From Magicicada septendecula (Eukaryota; Arthropoda; Insecta; Hemiptera; Cicadidae): a stretch of 64,000 nt of DNA. How positions within the stretch are numbered: position 1 is the first letter of the stretch; every line of letters starts with the position of its first letter. The notes under the pieces are model-generated. The model was not told the origin of the DNA. It made no database searches and saw only the letters and a list, made by a program, of their open reading frames with translations. Position numbers and translations under genes: made by a program. Below are positions 1 to 11,650 of the stretch, in pieces. Location of the stretch: contig CM068367.1 of NCBI GenBank assembly GCA_034769895.1, positions 315,021,986 to 315,085,985 on the forward strand, written 5' to 3'.

Positions 1-1209
1 GCAGAAAACAAATTATTGTTGATAAAAATTATTAAATTTTTACCTTGCTACCTAAACTAGCTTTCGCTCCTTAGCAGGGCCGGCCCAAACCTTTAGGTCT
101 GACCGGGCCGAGACACAATTTTGTGCCCCCCCCCAAAAAAAAAAATTGTGATGCTTATTTTCTTATCAGTAGTAATTTAATAACATTATACTTTAAAAGT
201 TTTATCATGACTATTTTATACTAGTGGTGGCGGTTAATCTCTACACATAAAAACTATTCTGTACGTTGTAACATGACCTACGGTAGCAGAAGGTTTACAA
301 GTATCAATGAGTGAAGAAAAGCTGTATAATAAAAATTAATAAATAGAAATGATAGAACAACACCACTAACTGAGTTTGACGTAGACAAAGACTGACGATG
401 ACAAGACCCAATAGATTGGAAACGGTGATCCAGAAAAAATAATTAACATCATGATAAAAATACCTCATTGTCAACAAGAATTATTATATATAAAAGTACA
501 AAATTAAGTAGGGAAATAAATAGTATGTAAACAGTAGACAATGTAAAAGGAAAATTAAATATAAGAACAAGTATAACGATAATATAAAGAAATAGTGTTC
601 ATAAATAAACTATCTAAAGACAATATTATAAAATAAACTAAAAGAGTGATAATTAAGTAGGAAAGATGATAATAATTAATGAACCATGATAGGACCCAGT
701 GTTAATCGATGAACTACATAAAAACACTATGTAATAAAGTGAAGTAGAATCGGGAATAAACAAAGAACATGTGATAATAGCCAATAAGTAAGAACAGGAC
801 CCAAATATAATGAATAAATTATATAAATTATAAGGGATAGTTATGTGTAGACATTGGCATAGTTTTTATAAAATAAGAAAATGTTTATATTTAATATAAC
901 AGTGTTTGGTAGAAGTAAAATACTGATAACTGTTTTTCAGTAATTTAAGGAAGTATTCTATTATATTATAAGGATGGTAAGGAGTCCATTGTTTTATTTT
1001 AATGAATTATGTTTATAAATATAACAACTATTAAAAATAATAGTAAAAGCCTAATCTGTTATGCTGAAAATAGGCAAAGGGAGTTAGACACTGTATTCTA
1101 TAAGTGAAATTATTAGGGAATACTGGTACACACCTACAGTTCATTTTATTATATTTTGTTTTGGTTCTAATTAACCCAAATGTTATTATGTTTAGTATTA
1201 CATTTAACA
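1..1209. other. AT-rich flank, no gene
   Basis: Low-complexity AT-rich DNA with many stop codons in all frames and no recognisable protein. It is the left flank of the large hAT insertion. DNA of similar composition resumes at 18529. The only recognisable signal is a possible hAT end at 75. Confidence 0.6.
75..150 (+). mobile_element. Possible one-ended hAT terminus
   Basis: The sequence CAGGGCCGGCCC at 75-86, followed by a G/C-rich stretch and a C run then an A run, looks like the outer end of a hAT element. Such ends start with CA and a GGGGC or GGCCG-type core. I found no matching inverted end in the window, so this is either a truncated copy or a chance resemblance. Confidence 0.3.
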
Positions 1210-1403
1210 GAACCAGTCAGTGCCGGATTAAGCCAGCGCGGGGCCTGAAGCAAATGTTGCGCAGGGCCCTTAGTTTGATTTTAGGCAGGGGCGCACCCAG
1301 AATTTTTTCTTAGGGGGGTCCGAAACCCATAAAAAATTTATATATATATATATATACATACATATATACAGACACACATATATATATATTATTACTAACC
1401 ACC

Positions 1404-2752
1404 TTGTGTTGTGTTCGTGTTATAACTACCACTGTTGTTTTCACCAATTTATTATGGATCTTAATTTAGTAGGTGTTGTGATATTGTTAATTATATCTAC
1501 CTTATCTCTCTATTTAATATAAAGGTGTTGATGTGAGTGAAACTTATGTAGGTAGGGTGTTATTCGAAAATTCAACTCAAGCCTATTCTGCTTTGAAGAG
1601 AATGAGAGAAATTTTGTATGGAATTCTCCTCTCTTTAATACCTGAGAAGTCCGCGAATAGCGCTGTGGTTCCCAGACAAGGCAATTTTGTAGGTTAACCC
1701 ACCGCGTACGGTGATTATTGGTTATACTCTCTATCTATTTTATTTCTTATTCACTCTCCATTAAATCATACATAAATGAGAAGATATTGAAATTCTGCAA
1801 TGATTCTTTATTAGTTTTTTACTATTTAATATCCAACAAGATTATTCTTACTTTAGATACGAAAGGGCTATAAGTCTGAATTAATCGATTATCGATTGGT
1901 ACAAGGTTTTATATTAAATTCAGTTATGGTTTTTATAATTCTTTTAAATACAGGGCGTGAAGGTTCTTTCAACTGTTGGGAAGATCAGAAAATACATAAA
2001 TAGGAATACAAGGTATTACAATATAAAGTTTTATTTTATTAAATATTATTTAAGTAATTGAAGCTTTACCGTCCACTGGACATCGCAGCTCAAGGAGGCT
2101 GTTCACGTCTAACCTCTATTAGTGTTTGGTCCGTAGCAAAAGCAGATGAAATGATCTTCATCCGTCTTGTCTCCAAAGTTGTAAATAAAGTGGAATTCTT
2201 GGTCCTTGGGTGATGTAGAAATACCGCTCCTTTTGTTCACCAATGTCCAAGCTTGTGATTACGTGCTTCGACGAACTTCGAATCCAAATACGTTTTTCTA
2301 TTGGAAGGAGTAAATTGCAAGTTCCAATGTAATTTGGTGGTTATTTTAGTTTCATTTGTTTTAGAGGATTAAATCTTTATGCAGGTAGTTATTTCTCTGG
2401 TTTTATTACTTCGTTAATTTAACATTCTGTTCATGATCCGAAATTGGGCAATCCAAGTTCTTCCTTTAATTTTAGTTACTTATTATCGTTTTATACTATC
2501 CAATTATACAATTTGGTTAATGGTTATTTGACCCAAACTATTGCAATTTGTCATTCATTTATTGTAACTTTTGATGTATTTAGTATTCCAAATTAATTCA
2601 GTTTTTTATTGAGCATCTCTCTTAGTTAATATCTCCTCGTTCATGTCAAAAAATTCAATAATCAAAATCAACAAAATCTATCTATTTTTGTCGTCCATAG
2701 CAACACTCCTTTTTATTCTTATTCGATATGGTGTTAAATTATAATCATTTCA
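1404..2752. other. Non-coding AT-rich DNA
   Basis: No ORF of note and no recognised repeat. The stretch near 2060-2330 is less AT-rich than its surroundings but shows no coding signal. It is presumed to be the left part of the unidentified insertion. Confidence 0.5.
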
Positions 2753-2792
2753 ATTTCTTTTATGAATTTGCTAACTGCTATAATTTTTTATT

Positions 2793-2834
2793 GTTCGACT
2801 AAGCTTTTCGTCATTACTGACATCTTCAGGTCTT
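2793..2834 (-). ncRNA. Hammerhead ribozyme candidate, minus strand
   Basis: This is the mirror image of the plus-strand candidate in the other arm of the palindrome, with the same core (reverse complement of CTGAAGA at 2823-2829) and the same stems. A transcript crossing the whole palindrome would fold arm to arm rather than as two separate ribozymes. Confidence 0.55.
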
Positions 2835-2851
2835 AAACAACCTGGTTGTTT

Positions 2852-2893
2852 AAGACCTGAAGATGTCAGTAATGACGAAAAGCTTAGTCGAAC
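2852..2893 (+). ncRNA. Hammerhead ribozyme candidate, plus strand
   Basis: CTGAAGA lies at 2857-2863. It is followed by stem II (GTCA 2865-2868 with TGAC 2873-2876, loop GTAA) and GAAA at 2877-2880. A minimal stem III A-GC-T and a TTA cleavage triplet complete the core. Stem I can form from GAC before the core and GTC after it. The order and spacing match the type I hammerheads described in Penelope-like elements. Activity is not shown. Confidence 0.6.
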
Positions 2894-2933
2894 AATAACA
2901 AATTATAGCAGTTAGCAAATTCATAAAAGAAAT

Positions 2934-3703
2934 AGTAAAGATGGCTGCTAATTTAAACAATACGAAGTATAATCATTTCATACCATATTCTTCCACTCAT
3001 CAAAATAATTCCTTTCTAAACTGCCATTATATCCGAATATAATCTTATTTATAGCTTGTTTACTAATTCCTATATATTTTGCCAGTTTCTCACTCTTAGT
3101 CTGTTTCTTTTAATAAATATTATTTTTCCATTACCAAACATTATCTATCGGTATCATTGCACTATGACATTACCATAATTTGTTTAGTTTGAGTTTGTTT
3201 ATTATTAATTTCTACTAACTCATTGAATTATATTTAGTATTTGTTACTTATTTCTTTACCTAACCTTTCTGATCTGATTTATTATATAATGTTATTGGCT
3301 GTTAGGCCTATTATTATACCTTGATCTACTTCTGAATTTAACTTGTTAACAATTATAGCCTTTTTATCCAAGTTTACAATTATAATCAACTTTTTATCTA
3401 TGTACATGTATACAAATAATTATCATTACAATATCTAACAACAACTTTATCTTGACCTATAGATAACATATAAAAATGAAATTAATGAATACTCAACAAC
3501 TGAGTTCAACCACAGTTCTACAACAGTAAATTAATAATACATATTACTTAATTACCTGATATTCTATCAACAGGAAAACGTTCACATGAACACAAAATAT
3601 AAAATCACAGTCATGATAATAACATAACATCATACAATTTATAACAAGTATTTTTTAGTAACTCAGATCGTACACTATTTACTCATTCTTATCTATTTTA
3701 ACA
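2934..3703. other. Non-coding AT-rich DNA
   Basis: No ORF, structured repeat or element terminus recognised. It ends at the ACAT target duplication (3704-3707) of the LTR element. Confidence 0.5.
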
Positions 3704-3707
3704 ACAT

Positions 3708-4760
3708 TGTAACGATATAAAAGATATCGAAATATATAAAATACACTGCCAGAACTTACCTGTACGCAATCACAACTACTTACCATATTAAAATTTCTTC
3801 AGAAGACCAAGGTTGCCACGATTATTTTTTATAGGTAAAATATCGAAAACCTTTACACTCCACCTTAAATAAAAAAGGACAATTTTGCTATCTGACCACA
3901 CCCAATTAATAATTCAGAAAGATTCCGGAACGTTAGACGAATTTTGCAACGCAGAATTGAGAAAGTGGCAATGACAAAATAACTTAGTCTAACACATTTT
4001 ATCGGAAGTAACCATTATTTTTTATGAGCGATTATTTAACAAACATTTGTACAGTTAAATTTTTAGTATATTGCTTGAAAACTTTAGTACATTTTTTCCC
4101 TATGTTTTGTCTGGTTAGAATGTAATTGTAAACTTATGCAACTTAATGATTATTACTTACTACTAGACTGCCCAGCCTGCAATTCACTCACACATATATT
4201 TATTTTAATTTATTAAAACACCCTTAACAAATATTAGATACACGAGCAAAATAGTTGCGGGAGGAAGCTGCGGTTCACTGCCACCTGATTTCATCGCCGT
4301 GCATAGCTAATTTTCTGTGGCTTATGAGCTATGCCCATGATACATAATGTGTTTTTTCCTAGTGTTGGCTGATGATATTAGGCATTGCCATTCCGACGTC
4401 ACTAAAAGTAGGCGGTCCTTAGCTCCGTTTCCTCCATCTCAGTCAAGGAGACTGCAACAATTCCGCTCCAGGCCATTTTGAGTTTTCTGAAAGGAGCGTC
4501 ACTCCAGCGTGCATACCTGAGTCGTTGCGTGCATGCACCATCACATTCACGCACAGTTCTGAGAAATTTAGGGTGGCACATACCTCGGTACTAATTTCAC
4601 AACGGGAAACTGCGTCTTGCCTTTGTTCTAACTGTTATCTTGCCACGTGGTCTGTTACAATGGAATTAACGTTTGTCGGAAAATAAAACTTTCACAATAT
4701 TTTTTATAAAAACCCCGAAATGAAATAAAATGAAACACCCCATATTTTCGACACGTTACA
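3708..4760 (-). repeat. 3' LTR (shortened copy)
   Basis: This is near-identical to 11651-12977 but lacks about 274 bp, corresponding to roughly 12200-12473 of the other LTR. The junction is at about 4257, where AAAATAGTT joins GCGGGAGG. Outside the deletion the two LTRs differ at only a handful of positions, which points to a fairly recent insertion. Confidence 0.85.
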
Positions 4761-4776
4761 ATACCCCCCCAATGAG

Positions 4777-6359
4777 AATTCTTCTGTCCCAAAACAGAAG
4801 AAATCTCATTGATAAAATCCCTAAGAGGATCGGTGAGGAACTGGTGCCAACAACCCCCCTTGTTCTTATACTTAATGGGTACACGACCCCCCTGGCTTGG
4901 CGACTATGGACGCATCTGAACGAGATCACTGGACTTCTCTTGTAAGAGATCCCAACACCGAAAAATCGAACAGACAAGTACCACAGCACACCTCACCTTC
5001 TAACATGCTACCCCCCAAAATCCTCAATCCCTGGCTTAGATTATTCCAGATCCTCAGCCGATATGTTTCCCCTTATATGCAAGCTGGGCTGCCTTTAGCA
5101 GATACTGGGCTCACACACACTCACATTACGTACTGACATTACATATTATAAAATTGAAAAAATTCTTTAAAATTTATTTAAATTACAACCCATTGGTTGT
5201 TTTCAGGTAAAATCGATTCATAAATTTTGTATAACTTTTAAATTATTCTCTTCATTGGTTTCTGTTCTTATTTAAAATAAGTTGATTTAAACATTTCTTA
5301 TAATTAAGAACATCCTTAACCTAACATGTGATCACTTATAGTCTAACAATACAATTCAATACAAAACAAATCAATAATCATAAACATGGTTAGTACACAG
5401 ACAATGAAATAATCAAAGCTTAAAAATATTCATTAGCTGGCAGGCGAAAAATCAAGATTTTTTTTTTCAAAAAATATTTTTCTAAAAAATTTTAAAATTC
5501 AAAAAAAAATTTTAATTTTATTTAAATGTTTCCTTTATAGGTAGACATTAATTAAAACTCGGTTAAATTGATTAAAAACAAGTTGAATTGACTTTCATAC
5601 TACTAACTTATATGACCTCATTGTCAGCTGATAGAAACTAGGTCAAGTCCACAACCTTGACCCACATACGTTATGTATACTTTCAATCTGAAAATACATT
5701 CAACATCTGGAATAAGCTAACTTGAAACACAAAACATAATAAAACTAAACATTTAAAATAACAAAATATTATTATAAAAAATAAGCAAATTGACATTTAA
5801 ATTATTCAAAATAAACAATTCTTAATTTTACATTATTTCCAAATTCTATCAAAATTCTGTCACTGGTTGTAAATTGAAAATTTTATATCTTTATTATAAA
5901 TCTCTCTCTTTGCTTAACAATCTGGTTCTACATTACTGTGGGTGATGTAAATGTTTATCTCCTTTACTTTACTACTTGATTTGTTTACATATATAATCTT
6001 TATCTCTCTGACTCTAACAACTTTAACTAACCTGACACCCATCTCTATCAAAATCTCTACCAAAACACTCTCTAACCCCAACTTATCATTAAACTCAATT
6101 CGCCACCTTCTCTCTATATATAAAAGAAAATACTCTCTAACCCTTTGTACTTAGGGATACGTGTTTCCCCCCCCAAAAAACTCATTTCCCATTATCTGGT
6201 CCCTGGATTCTACCTGAGGCGACCCCTTCCCCACTAAATCGATCCCATCCCGTCCCAACCTATCATTATGTTGCGGACTCCTACATTACACTACCCCCTC
6301 CTACAAAATTGCCATCCCCAAAATCTCAATCTCATTACCTCACTACAGCTACAACAAAA
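4777..6359. other. Internal region of the LTR element, no gene
   Basis: Between the polypurine tract and the PLE insertion there is only AT-rich sequence, including a homopolymer-rich patch near 5455-5520. Short ORFs here have no recognisable features. Confidence 0.5.
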
Positions 6360-6489
6360 TAACATCATTAATAGTTGTCTTGATTGTTCATCTCTTCTTT
6401 CACAGCACTATCACTTTACTAAAAATGAACTTTATCTTGTGAAAAACTTACTTTTTTCGTCGTGTGAAAAAAGTTACTTTACTTACTAT

Positions 6490-8501
6490 CTTGTGAAACA
6501 TAATTTAAATAACAATGCAACTAACAAAAATCACAATACACACACACGTGACATAATCATAGACGCAGAAACAGCTGTACAAAACACGCACTTTAATGAC
6601 CAGGACCCGATTCGCCACGAAATAAAACGAAAACTTCTAAACACACATACAAAACCAAAAATACACAACACAACAATGAAATAAAAACACTTAACAATGT
6701 AAAACACAAGTTACTTGAACACAACACAACAATCCTAAAAGCTGACAAAGGTAACATTAGCGTCATAATGGACAAACACCAATTAAACACTAAAATCGAA
6801 AATTTCTTCAACGAAAATAATATAACAGAAATAAATAAAGACCCCACACTAAAATTTCATAAACAGATTAATAAGTTTATAAACAACACAAAACATATAA
6901 TCAAACCAGAAAGCGCCAAATACCTTAAACAAATAAAACCTAACCCCCCTAAACTAAATGCATTACCAAAAATACATAAACCGAACATTCCCATCAGACC
7001 ATTAATAAACAACACACAGGCACCTTCCCACAAAATCACAAAACAACTAGACAAGATAATCAGAGAAAATATTAATCTCAGTAACAACACATCTATCAAA
7101 AACAACATAGACCTAGTCAAGAAAACTGAACACATCCACATCCCACATAACTCAACTCTGGCATCTTTTGATATAACCAATTTATACACTAATGTCCCCA
7201 TCAAAGAAACCATCCAAACACTAGAACAACTACTCAGACAAAACAACACACCTGAAACACACATACAAGAAATCATCACACTGACCAAACTAATAACTGA
7301 ACAAAATTACTTTACATACAATAACAAGATATACACACAAACAGAAGGTCTCCCAATGGGCTCCTCCATATCAGGAATACTAGCAGAAATATATATACAC
7401 AACATAGAACAGAACCACATAATAAACAACAACAAATACACTAACAAAATTATATATTGGCACAGGTATGTAGATGATATATTACTTTTATTCAAAGGCA
7501 ACACAAGACAAGTTGAAAACTTCCACAAATACATAAACACTATACACCACAAATTAAAATTTACACTGGAAATTGAACAAAACAATAGTATAAATTTTCT
7601 AGACCTAACAATTAACAAAACTAACAACACACACACATACAAAATATACAGGAAACCAACCACAACTGACATGGTTATACACAACACATCAAACCACCCA
7701 ACACAACATAAACATGCGGCCTTCAACCATATGCTCCATAGACTAACTAAAATACCCTTAAATAAACAAGATTACACCGACGAACTCAACACAATAAAAT
7801 ACATAGCAATCAAAAACGGTTACAACCCTAATTTAATAAACACACTACACAAACGCATCAAAAACAAAAACAACAAAACACAAAATACCATCATCACACA
7901 ACACAATAAATACATCACACTCACATACCACAACTCCTACACACACAAAATCGCCAACACATTCAGAAAACACAAATACAAAATAGCATACAGAACAACC
8001 AATACCATTACAAAACACATCAATAATACAAACACAGACATAGACAAATATAACAAAACAGGTGTTTACAAATTAAAATTTAATGACTGCAATAGTTTCT
8101 ACATCGGCCAGACAGGAAGATCTTTTTCATCCCGTTATTCTGAACATTTAAAAGCTCTAACCAACAACAATATACACTCCGCATTTGCCACACACATACA
8201 CACAGAAAACCACAGTTACACCAACATAGACACCAATCTCGAAATTTTACATTACTTACCTAAAGGCCGAAAACTCAACACAACTGAACAATACGAAATA
8301 TATAAACACCACACAACACAACCAAACAACATACTCAACGATCAATTACAATATAAATCACATACACTTTTTGACACAATTTTACAAAAAACAAACATCA
8401 AGTTGAATCCCTGCACCAATCCCCTTCCGCCACACACCACCCCCACTACACCTTCCACACAAAAACCGTTACGAAATGATGGCAGTCTGACTAAAAGCTG
8501 A
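6490..8501 (+). pseudogene. Penelope-like RT / GIY-YIG endonuclease (one frameshift)
   Basis: The protein is a reverse transcriptase followed by a GIY-YIG endonuclease, which in PLEs carry out target-primed retrotransposition. The main open part is 577 codons (6768-8501). Visible RT motifs are SFDITNLYTNVP (motif A), LPMGSSISG (motif B), YVDD (catalytic, near residue 234) and NFLDLTINK with YRKPTTTD after it. The C-terminal GIY-YIG part shows GVYKL then FYIGQTGRSF and a later EQYEIYKH block. The N-terminal segment containing the conserved ADKGN motif continues upstream in another frame (from about 6490). A frameshift near 6670 therefore separates the start from the RT. The stop codon at 8499-8501 overlaps the hammerhead core. 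Confidence 0.85.
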
Positions 8502-8536
8502 AGAAGGCGGATACTTAAGCCGAAACGCGTCCGACG
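8494..8536 (+). ncRNA. Hammerhead ribozyme candidate at PLE 3' end
   Basis: CTGAAGA lies at 8498-8504, stem II is a GGC/GCC-closed hairpin, GAAA is at 8522-8525, and C-GC-G with a GTC cleavage triplet follows (8526-8531). Stem I is weak as I read it, with perhaps one clear pair. That would fit ribozymes that work as dimers, or one that has decayed. Confidence 0.5.
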
Positions 8537-8593
8537 AAAAAAGTAAGTTTTTCACAAGATGAAGTTCATTTTTAGTAAAGTAACATCATTAAT

Positions 8594-9949
8594 TATAAAC
8601 ATCAATATATCACTCAAAACTCTACATAGGTTCTCCATTACTACTGTGTCAACATCAATACTTTTTAAAACTCTCTAACACACATTATCTTACAACACCA
8701 TTATGTTAACTCAAAACAATAATTTTCTCTCTACTAACATTTTAACTTCAACTTCAACTTGGACAGATCTATATGTCCCATAAAATATTCATCACCCAAA
8801 ACTATCTCTTATTAGCTTTCACAAATTATTACTTTATTTAGCATCGGTAATACATTAAAGCATTACATTAAACATTAATTACCTGGAACATTTACAACCA
8901 ATATACCAGTGATATTTTGTTGCTGATCAGCTGATATTCCTAACATAATGAAAACACATCTCAAAATTGAACAAATTACATGAAATATATATATTTATCA
9001 ATACTTGCTTCTAACCTCCTTGTTTCCCCTTTATCTGATTCTGATACTTTATGTTAACCGCCGGCCAGTTGGTTTAATTATTTACTTAGGTTCAAAAATA
9101 CACATATAATGAAAACACATATTTTTATCAATGCTTATATCTAACCTACAACAATAAAATAATACATTTAAACATAGAATGAGCACCTTGTATTGAATGT
9201 CTGAGCATCTAGTTATTTCAAAATTTGAGTTAGCAATTTTTTAGGTTATAGATTTAAATTCGTGGCTCATCTGAGCCACCCCCTGATCCACACACAAAAA
9301 TTTCCAAATTTATTATATATCATCTTTCAGTTATTATAAATTTTTTAATTATCATTTTTATCAAACACCATTATTTCAACTAAACATTTTTATTACCCTT
9401 GATTCGTACTATAAAATTTCTATACTTACAGTCCATTTAAATTGATATACACAAAACATCTACCCCCTACACCCCAATACTTTCACCTCACCTCTGCAAC
9501 ATTTAACACAAATATTAGTTTAAATCAAACACTTTATCATTTAATTACAAAATTCATCTCGTAAAATAATTTGAATTCATTAAAAAATTTAATTACACAG
9601 TATTTAAATAGTCAATCAAAACATTTAAAACACCTCAGATCATTTTAATTAATTTAATTATTAACAATACAAAATTCATTACCATCAAAATAATTACAAT
9701 TCTCTAATTACTGTTTTCAAAATTAATTCTGTTTATTTATTTAACTTGCAAAATATTAATCTTATTATTACAACAATTATCTACCTACATACACTGTTCA
9801 CTTAACCACAACACCTACAATTGACTTCACTACATATTTATTTACAAATCTGATTCATTATTTATTCAGTTATCATATTTCAATGTCCAAATCAGCTAGG
9901 CCAAAACCCTTAAAACAAACTATTTAACTGTCCTTTACTGTTTTATGGT
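8594..9949. other. Internal region of the LTR element, no gene
   Basis: AT-rich, no recognisable ORF. It contains a perfect 8-bp inverted repeat, GTGGCTCA / TGAGCCAC, at 9262-9279. The function of that hairpin is unknown. Confidence 0.5.
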
Positions 9950-10363
9950 TTAGCCTCCATCGTCAAAAAGATACCTCACATATTTGTAGACTAAATTATT
10001 TTTGTCTACCTTGAATTTATTATTATTATCTTCATGAACCATTATTTCTAAATTCATCATACCATTTATTATTTCATACAACCGGTCGCTATCAGTTAAT
10101 TTTGTCCAGTCTCCGTCAGTAATTTTTCTAAACACCAAATCAATTATTTTATCATTATTTATACCAGTTTTATTCACATATTCCTCTCTATCTGTTTCAT
10201 AATGCAATTTACTTTCTTCGTCTCTCTCAATATCTAACACCTGCACCAATATTGCATAACCTCTATTAATCTCAAAAATTTTTATTTCTCTCTCTCTTTC
10301 ATTTACAACACCTCTCATAACCATACTGAACTCTCCCATTCCATGCAGAGGGCAATACCACAA
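9950..10363 (-). CDS. Unrecognised acidic ORF, possible continuation of ORF1
   Basis: A 137-codon ORF overlaps the end of the upstream ORF (10299-11426) by 65 bp in another frame. It has no recognised domain; charged residues dominate, with a Glu/Arg run near residues 22-28 and many Asn/Asp. It may be the C-terminal part of the upstream ORF after a frameshift, or a second product made by programmed frameshifting. The sequence alone does not decide this. Confidence 0.4.
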   Translation of the reverse strand: MWYCPLHGMGEFSMVMRGVVNEREREIKIFEINRGYAILVQVLDIERDEESKLHYETDREEYVNKTGINNDKIIDLVFRKITDGDWTKLTDSDRLYEIINGMMNLEIMVHEDNNNKFKVDKNNLVYKYVRYLFDDGG

Positions 10364-11426
10364 AATTATTTAAATACCATATATGAACTTCTGAAGAACT
10401 CTCGTCTTCTACAAAAATTATCGAGGAACTCTTGTCCTCCATCAACACTTGTGAATTCTCTGCTTCACATTTAACCCCATAAAAATTTGCCCCCTGTTCA
10501 CCTTCTACATTTAAACTACCCCTATATTCCCTCTCTAAATCATAAACACTAACTAGCAATCCATGATCAACCTCAACTCTCATTCTACTCTCATTTTCAC
10601 TATTGTCTACTGTATCACTTTTTGATACCCCATTTTCAGCTATACAATCATTATTCTTATTATTTACCATTATTTCATCATTAGAACTAATTATATCAAC
10701 ATCACCACTTACCTCTGAATTGTACTCACCATCATTATTTTCACTAGTTAACCCTACTTCTCCCATTATTTTGTCACTGTTATTTATTAATTTATTATCA
10801 CTGTCACTCACCTGGTTAATGATTTCTTCACTATCATTAACAATACTATTCTCACTTACCTGTTTTGATACAACTTCTGTACTCTCTTTTAATTGACATC
10901 TCTCTCTTCTCCACTCCTCGTTTTGTTTTTTCAATTCATTGTTGCGTTCCTTGGTATCACTAATCATGTCATTCAACATTGCGTTTTGCTTATCCATTTT
11001 TTCAAGCTGTTCATCAAATTGTTTATCAATCATTCGCAACATATTCATTATATTTAAAAAATAATCAGATTCACTCATATCATCATTATTTGCCTTATTA
11101 TCTGCCACCTGATCGACTTTATTTTCATTAAATTGGTCTGTCTCTCTGCTTTTATTTACCACCCCCACACTCTCTCCATTATCACTAGGCCTATTTACTG
11201 TCTTATTATCTACCACTATCTCTTCAACTATCTTACCTGTATCATTGGTTATCTCACTATGTTTATTGATTTCTGCAAATATTCCTTCCTCTTGTTCTTC
11301 CATTCGCGTTAACCTATCGTCTAAATTACCCCATTCCTCGTCTGTCATCTCACCCACAACACCTCGAAATTCATTCTCCCATTCCTCCCACGCAAAATCA
11401 CTATCGTTACTTTGTATTACGGACAT
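10299..11426 (-). CDS. Acidic Asn/Glu-rich ORF1 (gag position) of the LTR element
   Basis: A 375-codon ORF on the minus strand starts at an ATG 225 bp after the 5' LTR, where gag would lie. It opens with an acidic segment rich in Trp and Glu. A Met/Gln/Lys/Glu-rich stretch around residues 125-170 looks coiled-coil forming. The middle is low-complexity Asn/Ser/Glu/Asp. I see no CCHC zinc knuckle and no recognisable capsid homology. It may be a structural protein of this element, inferred only from position. It overlaps the ORF at 9950-10363. Confidence 0.5.
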   Translation of the reverse strand: MSVIQSNDSDFAWEEWENEFRGVVGEMTDEEWGNLDDRLTRMEEQEEGIFAEINKHSEITNDTGKIVEEIVVDNKTVNRPSDNGESVGVVNKSRETDQFNENKVDQVADNKANNDDMSESDYFLNIMNMLRMIDKQFDEQLEKMDKQNAMLNDMISDTKERNNELKKQNEEWRRERCQLKESTEVVSKQVSENSIVNDSEEIINQVSDSDNKLINNSDKIMGEVGLTSENNDGEYNSEVSGDVDIISSNDEIMVNNKNNDCIAENGVSKSDTVDNSENESRMRVEVDHGLLVSVYDLEREYRGSLNVEGEQGANFYGVKCEAENSQVLMEDKSSSIIFVEDESSSEVHIWYLNNFVVLPSAWNGRVQYGYERCCK

Positions 11427-11632
11427 GTTTAAAGTTTATGTATACCACACTTTATATCTAAAAAACCACTTTTTTCCTATAATCAAACGCCTAATACTAC
11501 TGTGAATCACAACACGAACATAACCTACGTAAATATGTGCAATACAATTTTTATACATTCGTCATTACCACATCCTATTTTCTGTGCATTAAAATAGGTC
11601 TATCTCGTATAAAATTACAATTAAACGAAAAT

Positions 11633-11648
11633 CCTGGCAGGGTTGCCA
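11633..11648 (-). promoter_or_regulatory. Putative primer-binding site of the LTR element
   Basis: Read on the minus strand, TGGCAACCCTGCCAGG begins 2 bases after the 5' LTR. A TGG start next to the LTR is the usual form of a tRNA primer-binding site. The tRNA species cannot be named from this sequence alone. Confidence 0.5.
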
Positions 11649-11650
11649 AA

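Larger units (their letters stand above)
2753..2933. repeat. Near-perfect 90-bp palindrome (PLE terminus-like)
   Basis: Arms 2753-2842 and 2844-2933 are reverse complements with essentially one mismatch, separated by a single T at 2843. Each arm carries a hammerhead-type core. Head-to-head or tail-to-tail inverted termini are typical of Penelope-like elements, and the same layout occurs on a larger scale at 40861-47899. No PLE coding sequence adjoins it, so only the terminus seems to remain. Confidence 0.8.
6373..8580 (+). mobile_element. Penelope-like element with 13-bp target duplication
   Basis: TAACATCATTAAT flanks the element on both sides (6360-6372 and 8581-8593), a clean 13-bp target duplication. 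The right end carries a hammerhead core and a block (about 8533-8580) that reappears inverted near the left end (about 6414-6462). Such inverted terminal copies are characteristic of PLEs. It encodes an RT plus GIY-YIG protein and lies inside the LTR element, in the opposite orientation to it. Confidence 0.85.

Noticed and set aside
6593-6847. Minus-strand ORFs overlapping the PLE coding region (6593-7726)
   Set aside because: They are antisense shadows of the PLE RT frame; they are hydrophobic only because the sense strand is Asn/Thr/His rich with low G content.
6360-8593. An LTR retrotransposon that encodes a Penelope-type RT as its own polymerase
   Set aside because: The PLE has its own 13-bp target duplication and inverted termini and is in the opposite orientation to the LTR element, so it is a nested insertion.
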